This document shows, in pieces, positions 1-7,666 of a DNA stretch of 38,137 nucleotides (positions are counted from its first letter, which is position 1; each line of letters starts with the position of its first letter). The notes under the pieces were generated by a model that was given only the letters and a program-made list of their open reading frames with translations, was not told the DNA's origin and did no database searches. The position numbers and the translations under genes were made by a program. Source of the stretch: a virus; the IMG/VR virus record IMGVR_UViG_3300005078_000007, positions 1-38,137 of that record. One strand, 5' to 3'.

Positions 1-2
1 GA

Positions 3-731
3 TCGGATGTGTTTGATACAAGATTTGAAAGGCACGTTATCGATCCTATCATCAGAAAAGTAGAATTGTCTGCGAAGGCTAAAAAGATTGGTAATGAGCT
101 TGTTACGCTGCAATTCACGGACAACTACACAATTGGGAAAGCTGCGGCTCTTGATCTTTTGCATCGGTTACAAGATATCTGCAATGGAGATGAACCTATT
201 GATACAGGGAAAGTAGATAATAAGGGCAAAAGAATTATTGATTATAAACCGTTTAAAGATAACCCTAAGATCGATGAGCTTATGGAACTACTTGATGAAA
301 TCGGAGAAGAGCAGGTAATCATATGGTCCACAAGGACCAGGATACTTGATAAAATACGTGATAGGCTAACTAAAGACAAGATTACCTGGGTAAAATATTA
401 CGGACAGCTTACTAAGAAAGCAACAAAGGAAGCTGAGGATTTGTTTGCATCTAAAAAAGCAAGGGTATTCCTGGCAGCTGAGAAAAAGGGAGCTTATGGG
501 CTTAATTGTCTGGCTAATTGTAATTATGAGGTAAATGTTTGCCTCAGTGCGGAAGTGGAAACTTTTTATCAAAGTAACCATCGTATTTTGAGAGGGCAAC
601 TGACACACAATAAGTTTGCCTATTTTATCGTGGTAAGAGATTCTGTTGAAGAAAGAACAATAGAGCGAGTTAAAACCGGGCTTAATTTGATCGAGAGTGT
701 GAATAACAAGGAATTATTCCTTTTTAATTGA
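3..731 (+). CDS. SNF2-type helicase, C-terminal part (5' truncated by window edge)
   Basis: The reading frame is open to the left edge, so only the C-terminal recombinase-like lobe of a superfamily 2 (SNF2-like) DNA helicase/translocase is visible. Recognisable elements are a motif IV-like stretch (VIIWSTRT), a motif V-like stretch (AEKKGAYGLNCL) and a motif VI-like stretch (QSNHRILRGQ), which matches the Q..HRI.R.GQ arginine-finger pattern of the SNF2 family. In that family the lobe couples ATP hydrolysis to movement on duplex DNA; phage members are thought to act in replication or recombination. A GTG at position 9 is available but is probably internal, because there is no ribosome binding site in the visible sequence. 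The next gene holds an unrelated-length N-terminal helicase fragment, in inverted order relative to a normal helicase. Confidence 0.75.
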   Translation, partial: SDVFDTRFERHVIDPIIRKVELSAKAKKIGNELVTLQFTDNYTIGKAAALDLLHRLQDICNGDEPIDTGKVDNKGKRIIDYKPFKDNPKIDELMELLDEIGEEQVIIWSTRTRILDKIRDRLTKDKITWVKYYGQLTKKATKEAEDLFASKKARVFLAAEKKGAYGLNCLANCNYEVNVCLSAEVETFYQSNHRILRGQLTHNKFAYFIVVRDSVEERTIERVKTGLNLIESVNNKELFLFN

Positions 732-772
732 CATAATAGCACTGCTGAGCTATGATTATGGAGGGCATACTA

Positions 773-1090
773 TTGAGTGAAAAACAACATTATTCTTGGC
801 AAGACACTGCCGTTTCGAGGTTTTGGAAGTCTGTAATATCTGCGGTTATAGCAGATTGTGGCACAGGAAAGACCTTAGTCGGTATTCTATTGGCTGAGAA
901 GAAAAACCTGCCAACACTCATCATTGCTCCTACGCATACTGTGTGCAGACAATGGAAAGAAGAAATTGAAGAGTATTTTGGGGATGAAGCTGATGTGTGG
1001 CTTTATAACAGCACAGAGCAAAATAAAGATAAGGAAGCATACCTGACACGGTTTGCACAATGGCTACAGGAGGGTGGACCTTATGAGTAA
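773..1090 (+). CDS. Helicase N-terminal fragment with Walker A motif
   Basis: This is a protein of about 105 residues with a Walker A loop (ADCGTGKT) followed by a motif Ia-like stretch (LIIAPTHTV..QW), as at the start of superfamily 2 helicases. It stops before any DEAD/DEAH motif II, so by itself it lacks a complete ATPase site. I prefer a TTG start at 773, because GGAGGG at 760-765 lies 7 nt upstream; the upstream ATGs at 752 and 758 have no good ribosome binding site. It follows the C-terminal helicase fragment, so the two halves are in the opposite order to a normal helicase. It may be a truncated duplicate of the upstream helicase, one half of a split enzyme, or a small regulator. The stop overlaps the start of the next gene (ATGAGTAA). 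Confidence 0.55.
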   Translation: MSEKQHYSWQDTAVSRFWKSVISAVIADCGTGKTLVGILLAEKKNLPTLIIAPTHTVCRQWKEEIEEYFGDEADVWLYNSTEQNKDKEAYLTRFAQWLQEGGPYE

Positions 1091-2354
1091 ACCTACGGAG
1101 CACTACTCAGACGACTTGAAGCTAAAGTACATAGTGGGTAAGAATATTATACTATTTGAGAATGGGGCAACAGTTACAAAAAAGCAATTCCAAGATGAAG
1201 AGCTTTCATCGTTGGAGGAGCTTGTGAGAAAATTGGAAGGCACTTATGACTACCGATATGCACTGACCACAGGATATCTTCGGAAGAAAAAAGGTATGGC
1301 AAGATTGGAAGAAGCGGCTAAATTGTCTAAGAAGATTGAGGCCCCTAAAATTACGGAAGAGCCGAAGAAGCCTAAACCTCTAAGTAAGAATGTATTTTCT
1401 TCCGGTATTTCTACTGTCTATATCATTATAGGAGTACTTTTTGTAATTGGACTTGGCAGCATGATCATGTCCGGGTACCATGGATCATTATTCCTTATTA
1501 TGAGTCGTAAGCCAATCATTGTTGCCATAGCTACAGGGTGCATGATGGTACTTTTTTCAAGTACTTCTCCGACAGCGGCCAGATTTTTCTTTGTGAAGAA
1601 ATCTATCAAAAGAGGATGGGTGATCGCCATTCTTTTTATCTTGTTCAGTATTATTACGGTGAGCTACTCTATGTTTTCAACAACAGCAGTTAACTACGAA
1701 CAGTTTAAAGCAAGCGCTGTGAATGAGGCATATACAGAGGAAATAACTGAAAACAGTAAGCTGGCAGCAGAAAAGATAGCTCTTGAGGCACAACTTGCAA
1801 AGGATGAAGCAAGTCTGAAAGAATACGCAATTCTTATGGAAACGTTAAGACAAGACACTGATAAAAAACAAGAGGAGTATCAAAAGACAATAAATGATCT
1901 TAACTACAGTAAGTCAAAAGCTGAAGCAAGGCTCCCGTATGTACAGGAAGAAGACCTGCGAAAAGCTATACAGTCCCAGGTAAACCAGTATGCATCTTCA
2001 CTTCGGCAGTACACAGGATATCTTTCAGACTTACAAACTCGCTACTGGACAAAACAGGATGAATACCAAGAGTCAATAAATATACTAACAGAATCAAAAA
2101 GACAGAAAGAAGAACGCTTGTCTGAAGTGTCCATATCGCTCGCCGGTAGTGATTCAACTGTGGGCCAGGCTCGGGATAAAAGCCGGACGTTTTACGACTT
2201 CCTATCACAAATGCTTGGAGGAGTAAGCGTGGATAAAATACGCTTTATCGTGTATTTGATTCCTTCTGTCTTTTACGACATTATGGCACCGTTTGCTATG
2301 TTCGTAATATTCATGCTTATCGATCGAATTAAATTAGGTAAGGAGGCCGAGTGA
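1083..2354 (+). CDS. Multi-pass membrane protein with long central coiled coil
   Basis: The start at 1083 follows AGGAGG with a 9-nt gap, and the gene overlaps the stop of the preceding gene. The 423-residue product has a soluble N-terminus of about 100 residues. Hydrophobic segments follow at about 111-130, 144-160 (weak) and 178-196. A charged Gln/Lys/Glu-rich helical region at about 203-350 looks like a coiled coil, and a last hydrophobic segment lies at about 386-412 before a short basic tail. The layout is membrane cluster, long helical arm, membrane anchor. I do not recognise the family. A membrane-located role in the infected cell, such as superinfection exclusion or membrane remodelling, is possible but is only inference. 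The end overlaps the next gene as TGATG. Confidence 0.7.
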   Translation: MSKPTEHYSDDLKLKYIVGKNIILFENGATVTKKQFQDEELSSLEELVRKLEGTYDYRYALTTGYLRKKKGMARLEEAAKLSKKIEAPKITEEPKKPKPLSKNVFSSGISTVYIIIGVLFVIGLGSMIMSGYHGSLFLIMSRKPIIVAIATGCMMVLFSSTSPTAARFFFVKKSIKRGWVIAILFILFSIITVSYSMFSTTAVNYEQFKASAVNEAYTEEITENSKLAAEKIALEAQLAKDEASLKEYAILMETLRQDTDKKQEEYQKTINDLNYSKSKAEARLPYVQEEDLRKAIQSQVNQYASSLRQYTGYLSDLQTRYWTKQDEYQESINILTESKRQKEERLSEVSISLAGSDSTVGQARDKSRTFYDFLSQMLGGVSVDKIRFIVYLIPSVFYDIMAPFAMFVIFMLIDRIKLGKEAE

Positions 2355-2974
2355 TGTTAGGTATAGAGTTGAATACGTTTTTATCTTGGTTTGGTATAAC
2401 AAAAGGTCCGTGGATCAGAGCGGATAATGGGCATGATTATACCATTATTAGTAGCGAAGAGAGAACAGATGATTATGATGCGAAAGAGTATGGTGGAAAG
2501 ATTGTTTGTAAAGTGCCGAGTAGTAATGATATGCGTGCTATAACATGGCTACCTGAGCTTCTTTTAACGGCGTCTGATGTAGTTGTATCATTAGGTCCAT
2601 GGGTATCTGCGGCAATGGATGATCCTAAAGTTTGCTCAGAATATAAAGAAGCTTTGTGTAAATTGTATATTCTTGAACGTTATATTCGTTTTGCACTCGG
2701 TGTTAATCATGATAAGTTGGAGCAGGTTTTGCATAAATCATCACCAAAGGTGGAAAAGCGATACTTACCGCTTGAGAAAATGATGTACTGGCTTGTCGAG
2801 AATGGATGGTATCTTGCAGAAGGATCAGATACTGGTAATTTCACTGATGGAAAGGGGAATTGGTTTTACCACTATATGTGGGTCCACTGTGGTAGAGTTG
2901 TTGGCTACAGGCAGAAAGCAGTAGAGCAGATGTATAATCCTTTATGGCAAGAGGAGGTAGTTGTAAATGGGTAG
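2354..2974 (+). CDS. Hypothetical protein, 206 aa
   Basis: This is a soluble-looking protein rich in Trp, Tyr and acidic residues, with no membrane segment. The ATG at 2354 overlaps the previous stop (TGATG) and has AAGGAGG 7 nt upstream, so it is preferred over the GTG at 2351. The N-terminal part (GPWIRADNGHDYTIIS) and the C-terminal part (GNWFYHYMWVHCGRVVGY) are typical of small phage accessory proteins, but I do not recognise a domain. It lies in a translationally coupled series with the membrane protein upstream and the 79-residue protein downstream (8-nt overlap). Confidence 0.65.
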   Translation: MLGIELNTFLSWFGITKGPWIRADNGHDYTIISSEERTDDYDAKEYGGKIVCKVPSSNDMRAITWLPELLLTASDVVVSLGPWVSAAMDDPKVCSEYKEALCKLYILERYIRFALGVNHDKLEQVLHKSSPKVEKRYLPLEKMMYWLVENGWYLAEGSDTGNFTDGKGNWFYHYMWVHCGRVVGYRQKAVEQMYNPLWQEEVVVNG

Positions 2975-3206
2975 TAAAAGCATAGCCGAAAAACTGGGTA
3001 TTGTACCTGGTAAAGATGGATGGGATGAGCTTAAATGCAAAATGCTCGTAGCATTAATAGGCTACATTGATATCGTAGAATCCTTATGCTACGAGTATGA
3101 TATAGATAAATCTGCCCCGCAGATGCAGGAGTTGCGTGATCATAAAGCTACTTTGAAAGAAGCCACAGGGTTGTCATGGGAAGAGACAAGGGAGCTATTA
3201 TCATGA
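2967..3206 (+). CDS. Hypothetical protein, 79 aa
   Basis: This small, mostly helical, slightly acidic protein starts with GAGGAGG in front of its ATG and overlaps the preceding gene by 8 nt. It has no recognisable motif. The C-terminal half (ELRDHKATLKEATGLSWEETRELL) could form two helices. It is probably a real gene because of the strong ribosome binding site and the coupling to its neighbour; the function is unknown. Confidence 0.6.
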   Translation: MGSKSIAEKLGIVPGKDGWDELKCKMLVALIGYIDIVESLCYEYDIDKSAPQMQELRDHKATLKEATGLSWEETRELLS

Positions 3207-3231
3207 ATGGCACAATAAAAGGAGCTAAGCG

Positions 3232-3489
3232 ATGAAAATATACAAGATTAGGATGCAACATTTTGGTAAAGAAGTATCGTCAACCGGCATTAAGGAGGTT
3301 GAGTGTGTAAGATTGACAAATAATTTTGTAGTATTTGAAAATCACAGGGAAGCTAAAGTAACAGATTTGCGCCGCTATTTTCCAACCTATAAGGAAGCGG
3401 CAAAGTTTTACAAATACCGCGCGCAAAACCAGATAAAATATCATAAAGCCTGTCAGGAGGCGCTTCAGAAAGTATTAAAGAGCATATAA
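3232..3489 (+). CDS. Hypothetical basic protein, 85 aa
   Basis: A small basic protein preceded by AAGGAG with a suitable gap. The N-terminal half is beta-rich (IYKIRMQHFGK, ECVRLTNNFVVFE) and the C-terminal half is a Lys/Tyr/Gln-rich helix. This could suit nucleic-acid contact, but no known fold is evident. It is located in the plus-strand accessory run with short gaps on both sides. Confidence 0.55.
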   Translation: MKIYKIRMQHFGKEVSSTGIKEVECVRLTNNFVVFENHREAKVTDLRRYFPTYKEAAKFYKYRAQNQIKYHKACQEALQKVLKSI

Positions 3490-3528
3490 GCATCTTGAAT
3501 AGCTTATAAATAATACGGAGTTCAAGGG

Positions 3529-3726
3529 ATGAAAATTACTATAGAGTCCGGCAATGGAATTATAGCCGATCATGAAATCATAGAAACAATTCGTGGGGCG
3601 GTTAATAAAGCGTTACTCAAAGATGGTATTTGCTACACGAAAGGCACCTATGGGCCTGGCGATCGTGCAGAATTAGAGTTTTACCGGTGTGCTACTTTTG
3701 GCAATAGCGGGCTTGGCAATGATTGA
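3529..3726 (+). CDS. Hypothetical protein, 65 aa
   Basis: A short ORF after a 39-nt gap, with a GGAG-like site upstream (ACGGAGTTCAAGGG). The product is a small soluble protein with a possible helix at residues 18-31 (ETIRGAVNKALLKD). No domain is recognised. It is kept as a gene because it fits the spacing and start-signal pattern of the run. Confidence 0.45.
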   Translation: MKITIESGNGIIADHEIIETIRGAVNKALLKDGICYTKGTYGPGDRAELEFYRCATFGNSGLGND

Positions 3727-3747
3727 CACAATACAGGAGGTTGAGGG

Positions 3748-4359
3748 ATGAAAACAATACTTCATCTATGCGCCGATATTGGTAGCGATAGTTATCCATA
3801 TAGTTGTGATAATAACTATATGGTAGTAAAAGTAGGGAAAGATATCGGCGTTGAGAACTATCATCACGATAGGCCCATTCATGGAATTATAGCTAACCCA
3901 GAATGTACACATTTCTCATTTGCTCGATACTCAAACGGAATTGATCCAACAAAAGGGTTATGGATGGTCGGGGAATGTTTGAGAATAATTGAAGAAGCAT
4001 CCCCTGCTTGGTATGTTATAGAGAATCCAGCCACAGGAATGCTTAAAAATTATCTCGGGATACCAAAATTTATATATGACCCATGGAACTTTGGTAGTCC
4101 GTGGACGAAGAAAACAGCGTTATGGGGTTCTTTTAATACGCCAGTTAAACTGTTTCATTCATGGGATGATGTTCCTAAAAACGATACTTTATATATTAGA
4201 CCTGGACGAAGTCGTCCTAATTTTGCTTTTTTTCATAAATCGGCAATATATAATATTCCTGAATTTAAGCCGTTTATCTCATTGGTGGATTCCGATAGCG
4301 CTTTTAGGTCACTATGTAGCCAAGGATTTGCCAAAGCATTTAAGGAGGTTAACCCATGA
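3748..4359 (+). CDS. C5-cytosine-methyltransferase-like protein (degenerate)
   Basis: This is a 203-residue protein with the layout of a short Dcm-like fold. A glycine/serine loop near the N-terminus (LCADIGSDS) takes the place of the SAM-binding FAGxGG. NPECTHFS at residues 50-57 corresponds to motif IV (PPCxxFS), with the nucleophilic Cys kept but PPC changed to PEC. IENP at 91-94 corresponds to the ENV motif, and WTKKTALWG at 119-127 to the family's GxPxxRxRxxLxG-type strand. A target-recognition domain is almost absent. Known C5 enzymes transfer a methyl group to cytosine in DNA; whether this one methylates, modifies otherwise, or only binds a base is open. The ribosome binding site is AGGAGG, and the end overlaps the next start (ATGA). 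Confidence 0.55.
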   Translation: MKTILHLCADIGSDSYPYSCDNNYMVVKVGKDIGVENYHHDRPIHGIIANPECTHFSFARYSNGIDPTKGLWMVGECLRIIEEASPAWYVIENPATGMLKNYLGIPKFIYDPWNFGSPWTKKTALWGSFNTPVKLFHSWDDVPKNDTLYIRPGRSRPNFAFFHKSAIYNIPEFKPFISLVDSDSAFRSLCSQGFAKAFKEVNP

Positions 4360-5108
4360 CTGACACAATAAAAATCCGTGAGACGTGCCCGGAGTGTAAG
4401 GGGATTGGTCGTGTCAGGCTTTGCGAAAGTATATATCATGATTCATGTAAGGATTATGAACATTATAAATGTTCGTTCTGTCTTGGGGATTGGGAAGAGC
4501 TTTGTCCCACCTGTCACGGCGAAGGCATGGTACCAATTGAGGAAGAATGGAGATGGGTACCGGGTTGGCGCGGATACTACAAAGTATCTTCTTTTGGGAG
4601 ATTTATGAAATGCGACGATAGAACGGGAGCACAAAAGATAACCCAAGGTGTTATACACAAAAATCGTGGGTATGCATATGTAAAACTTAGTAAAAATGGA
4701 ACAACAGAAACAAGATTATTACATCGTATCGTTGCTATGGCTTTTATTAATAACCGTTACATGAAAGAAGAAGTCAATCATATAGACGGAGACAAAACAA
4801 ATAATTCTGCTTGCAATTTAGAGTGGGTAACAAGAGATGAAAATATGCGTCATGCACATAATACTGGTCTTATGGCGTATAATTTAACTGGTGGCGGGAA
4901 ACTTATTGAGGTGTATGATTCTAAAAGGAACGCTATATCTTTCTATGAGACTATTGGAGAATGTGCAAATGCTACCGGAATAAATAGTCAAACTCTTAGA
5001 GATTTTTTGGCTGGTAAATATAAAAAGAGAAGAGAAAAACATCATTTACGTATACGCATTATCGCCACACCCACTATTACGAGGGAAGTTTTGGAGGGTT
5101 TAGAATGA
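4356..5108 (+). CDS. Zinc ribbon-HNH homing endonuclease fusion (NUMOD4/HNH/NUMOD1)
   Basis: A 250-residue composite protein. Residues 11-56 hold CxxC pairs (C11/C14, C39/C42, C50/C53) of DnaJ-like type (CPECKGIG, CPTCHGEG), a zinc-binding ribbon. A NUMOD4-type DNA-binding segment follows (W64 to R82; WVPGWRGYYKVSSFGR). Then comes an HNH core with H123, VNHIDGDKTNN at 140-150 and NLEWVT at 154-159, and a NUMOD1-like segment at about 183-221. HNH_3 homing enzymes nick or cut DNA and spread their own gene. The last residues (ITREVLEGLE) read like the natural tail of a small zinc-ribbon protein, so the endonuclease may have inserted in frame into that gene. AAGGAGG precedes the start, which overlaps the previous stop. 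Confidence 0.85.
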   Translation: MTDTIKIRETCPECKGIGRVRLCESIYHDSCKDYEHYKCSFCLGDWEELCPTCHGEGMVPIEEEWRWVPGWRGYYKVSSFGRFMKCDDRTGAQKITQGVIHKNRGYAYVKLSKNGTTETRLLHRIVAMAFINNRYMKEEVNHIDGDKTNNSACNLEWVTRDENMRHAHNTGLMAYNLTGGGKLIEVYDSKRNAISFYETIGECANATGINSQTLRDFLAGKYKKRREKHHLRIRIIATPTITREVLEGLE

Positions 5109-5143
5109 GTGTTGACCATTGAAGGATAAGGAGGAAAGCGTAA

Positions 5144-5596
5144 ATGGCTGATAAAGATTCTGGTATTTATATGGAGACTACCAAGAAAGACCCAGAAGAC
5201 ACCATAGCAGATATCAAGAAAATATTAAAGAATTATGGGCTAACAAAGTTCAATGAAACTTACGAAAATGGTGAAATGAGCGGGTGTATTTTTGGCATGA
5301 CCGTTATGGGCAAAGAGCTTCCTTTTAAGCTTCCTATAAATTGGAAACCGCTTCTTGAGAAAGCAGACAGAGGGGAAACTAAGTATCTAAAGCCAGGGGA
5401 CAAGATACAAGCACAACGGGTAGCATGGCGACAAGTGCTTAGGTGGGTGGAGGCTCAGTTTGCCCTAATTGACCTTGGTATGGCGGAGGTACAGGAAGTT
5501 TTTCTGCCTTATATTATGATATCAAAAACAAAAACTATCTTTGAGCAGATAGCGGAAAATGGGTACAAATTATTGGAGGATGACCATGCACGATAG
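5144..5596 (+). CDS. Hypothetical phage protein, 150 aa
   Basis: A soluble alpha/beta protein with a strong AAGGAGG site upstream. The central segment (ELPFKLPINWKPLLEKAD) and the helix (QAQRVAWRQVLRWVEAQFALIDLGMAEVQEVFLPYI) resemble small proteins often found in phage accessory operons, but I cannot assign a function. The 3' end overlaps the next gene by 11 nt. Confidence 0.65.
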   Translation: MADKDSGIYMETTKKDPEDTIADIKKILKNYGLTKFNETYENGEMSGCIFGMTVMGKELPFKLPINWKPLLEKADRGETKYLKPGDKIQAQRVAWRQVLRWVEAQFALIDLGMAEVQEVFLPYIMISKTKTIFEQIAENGYKLLEDDHAR

Positions 5597-5768
5597 AGAG
5601 TACCTACAAGGTATATGCTGCGAATGTTGCACCAATTTCCAGACGCACAATTGCCCACTTCGGGATGCATCTCCCTGGTCCAGATGGGATTATTGCTCCC
5701 ATTTCAGGGAAAACCGAAGTCACCAAAGTATACCGGAAATGCTAAGAGACCGAAATAAGGAAGAGTAA
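5586..5768 (+). CDS. Cys-rich miniprotein, 60 aa
   Basis: The start at 5586 is chosen because GGAGG lies 6 nt upstream; in-frame ATGs at 5559 and 5580 are less well placed. The product has a dense cysteine cluster (ICCECCTNF, then HNCP, then YCSHF), consistent with a small zinc-binding protein. The C-terminus is charged (MLRDRNKEE). It overlaps the upstream gene and is followed directly by another Cys-containing miniprotein. Function unknown. Confidence 0.6.
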   Translation: MHDREYLQGICCECCTNFQTHNCPLRDASPWSRWDYCSHFRENRSHQSIPEMLRDRNKEE

Positions 5769-5903
5769 ATGGCCCAGTATCTTTGTAGTAAAGCCGAAAA
5801 GAAAACAGATTGCGAACACGTAATTTACATAAAAGGATTATTTGTTTGTAAACTTAAAGGTATTTGCCCGTTGCAAGTACCGAAGAAAGACAGAAAGAAA
5901 TAA
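5769..5903 (+). CDS. Cys-containing miniprotein, 44 aa
   Basis: A short gene that begins at the base after the preceding stop, with AAGGAAGAG just upstream of its ATG. The product starts MAQYLCSKAEKK, has four cysteines (positions 6, 15, 27 and 33) and ends in a basic tail (PKKDRKK), so it may bind a metal and nucleic acid. Its stop is followed by the AAGGAGG of the next gene (TAAGGAGG). Support comes from contiguity, the ribosome binding site and Cys spacing similar to its neighbour; no family is recognised. Confidence 0.55.
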   Translation: MAQYLCSKAEKKTDCEHVIYIKGLFVCKLKGICPLQVPKKDRKK

Positions 5904-5916
5904 GGAGGACCGGACG

Positions 5917-6462
5917 ATGGAAACTAAGTTTATCATAGAGGCGGTTAGTTGGGAAGATATTTTCAACGGTGCGCCCAGCACATCCTCTGTTAAGGAGTTT
6001 GATAAAAATCTTAATTGTATTACGGGATTCGGTGTAAAAGGGTTCATTGACATGGCAGATATCACAAAAATTGGGCAATTTACATTTTATAAACTTGGCT
6101 GGTGGGTCATAGTACATGACAATGCAGGTGGAACTTATAAGTTGGTCATACAAAAGGTAATGGGGAAGTCTATATCTTTTAACTTGCTCTCGGAAGAAAA
6201 AGAGCGTCTTTCTAAAATACTTCTTTCTGACTCTGTTATTGCTGTACCCCAATGGAATATGGCAGGAGGAATGTTATTCGAGGAGATGCCTGTCTGGAAG
6301 TATTATGGACCGGAGAGTGGGAAATTGCTTGGGAAGTGGGTTTTATGTTCACTGATATCGGCATTAGATTCTGCCCCTTACTCACCCATTATTGTTGCTA
6401 CTCCTTTCGTCGATAAGAAAGCACTCGATAAGTATTTGAGCACGGAGTATAAGAAGCGGTAA
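5917..6462 (+). CDS. Hypothetical protein, 181 aa
   Basis: The start at 5917 (METKFIIEAV) is set by AAGGAGG 9 nt upstream; the open frame extends further but that part overlaps the miniprotein gene in another frame. The product is a soluble, mixed alpha/beta protein without a recognised motif. The segment FYKLGWWVIVHDNAGGTYKLVIQKVMG looks like an antiparallel sheet. The stop overlaps the next ATG (TAATG), indicating coupled translation. Confidence 0.65.
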   Translation: METKFIIEAVSWEDIFNGAPSTSSVKEFDKNLNCITGFGVKGFIDMADITKIGQFTFYKLGWWVIVHDNAGGTYKLVIQKVMGKSISFNLLSEEKERLSKILLSDSVIAVPQWNMAGGMLFEEMPVWKYYGPESGKLLGKWVLCSLISALDSAPYSPIIVATPFVDKKALDKYLSTEYKKR

Positions 6463-6830
6463 TGGAAGATAAAGAGTTAACTTTTAAACGGTTGCATCTT
6501 TGCACACAAAAATACCTTGACTACATAAAGCCTGGTTATATCGCAAAAGGGTATGCTGTGCCTAAGTGGATTATATTTGCTGAAACAATGATTCATGAAG
6601 GATTTGATGTAAAGATTTGCTACTCGAAAAGCACTGTCAGCAAGTATGTGTATATAAAACGTGGCAAAGAACCTATAATAAAGATTAGGTTCTCTAATCA
6701 TAAAGCTAACAAAAGAAGAGAGATGGAAGAGGATGCAGATTATTATGTTGGTAGGGGAAACCTTGGGTGTATAACAACAGAGACTGTAATAGAGAAGATA
6801 CTTGGGCACAGAGAATGCGCGAGGAGGTAA
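6462..6830 (+). CDS. Hypothetical protein, 122 aa
   Basis: This gene is coupled to the upstream gene through TAATG. The product is a small, basic, soluble protein with a predicted helix at the N-terminus and a beta-rich middle (DVKICYSKSTVSKYVYIKRGKEPIIKIRF). No domain is recognised. The following gene starts 6 nt downstream of its stop, and its ribosome binding site (GCGAGGAGG) overlaps this gene's 3' end. Confidence 0.6.
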   Translation: MEDKELTFKRLHLCTQKYLDYIKPGYIAKGYAVPKWIIFAETMIHEGFDVKICYSKSTVSKYVYIKRGKEPIIKIRFSNHKANKRREMEEDADYYVGRGNLGCITTETVIEKILGHRECARR

Positions 6831-6836
6831 TATTAC

Positions 6837-7292
6837 ATGGAAGAAACGATTCTTTACTATCAAATACTTATCGTACTTCTTCTGCTTATTTCAGGAAATC
6901 TTTATTTTGACATAAAGATACGAAGAGAAAACAGTAGGGACAAAAAGCTTATTAAGCGGCAAAGGGAGCGTGTGAATAGGTCTTTTAAGGCATTGTGTGA
7001 CGCACAAAGAGCACAAATTGCTCTGGGAAATGAATACACCAAACTCGTGGATGACCTGAAGCAAAGAGAGGTAATGGTAACTAATAAACTACGTGAAACT
7101 AAGGAGGCAAGGGAGGAGTTAACATCTATAAAAAGATGCTTTGACGCTATAAAACATTATAAGCTTACAGTAATCATAGAGTCTAATGGCATGTTTGGTG
7201 TGAAACTGCCTGGCGAAGTTACCTACTACTATAATTATTATCTAACTTTGGCAGTGGACGCGGCAGTAGAGGCTGTAAATACTAATGCTTGA
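6837..7292 (+). CDS. Membrane-anchored coiled-coil protein, 151 aa
   Basis: A single N-terminal membrane segment at about residues 8-24 (YQILIVLLLLISGNLYF) is followed by a basic, Arg/Lys-rich helix at 27-50 and a helical region to about 100 that is probably a coiled coil. The C-terminal 45 residues form a small soluble domain (LTVIIESNGMFGVKLPG). The N-terminus is short and acidic and the residues after the segment are strongly positive, which suggests the bulk lies on the cytoplasmic side. AGGAGG precedes the start. Function unknown. Confidence 0.65.
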   Translation: MEETILYYQILIVLLLLISGNLYFDIKIRRENSRDKKLIKRQRERVNRSFKALCDAQRAQIALGNEYTKLVDDLKQREVMVTNKLRETKEAREELTSIKRCFDAIKHYKLTVIIESNGMFGVKLPGEVTYYYNYYLTLAVDAAVEAVNTNA

Positions 7293-7656
7293 TGTGTGCT
7301 ATAGGCAGGTAATCATTGATGGTAAAAAGTGGCCTTATACAATAAGCTATTGCGGCATCGTTAGGAATAGACACGGAAGGAGGCTTAAAACATGGATGCG
7401 AGGGCAGCATAAAGGTACATACCCGTGTACCAGGTTATCAGATAGAGGCAAGCGAATCACCAAAGATATTCATTTCATGGTGGCACTTATGTGGGTACCT
7501 AATGACAACCGCATAATGAATACGGAGGTAAACCATAAGGACCATAACAAATTAAATTACAGGGCAGATAATCTGGAATGGGTAACACACAGTGAAAATG
7601 TTATGAAACGATATTTTTTTCACGCGCATAAAGGAATACCAGGCGCTGTGGATTAA
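7285..7656 (+). CDS. HNH homing endonuclease
   Basis: A 123-residue free-standing HNH_3-type endonuclease. It has a short NUMOD4-like N-terminus (YTISYCGIVRNRHGR), then H63 in DIHFMVALMWVP, VNHKDHNKLN at 82-91 and NLEWVTHSEN at 96-105, the usual three elements of the beta-beta-alpha metal site. Such enzymes cut specific DNA sites and favour spread of their own gene among related phages. It overlaps the upstream gene by 8 nt and has only a weak ribosome binding site, so it may depend on translational coupling. It is a separate copy from the fused HNH protein upstream and differs clearly in sequence. Confidence 0.85.
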   Translation: MLDVCYRQVIIDGKKWPYTISYCGIVRNRHGRRLKTWMRGQHKGTYPCTRLSDRGKRITKDIHFMVALMWVPNDNRIMNTEVNHKDHNKLNYRADNLEWVTHSENVMKRYFFHAHKGIPGAVD

Positions 7657-7666
7657 GGAGGATAGT

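Noticed and set aside
5842-5916. N-terminal extension of the 181-residue protein
   Set aside because: This part lies in another frame over the 44-residue miniprotein gene, and the ATG at 5917 has a far better ribosome binding site.
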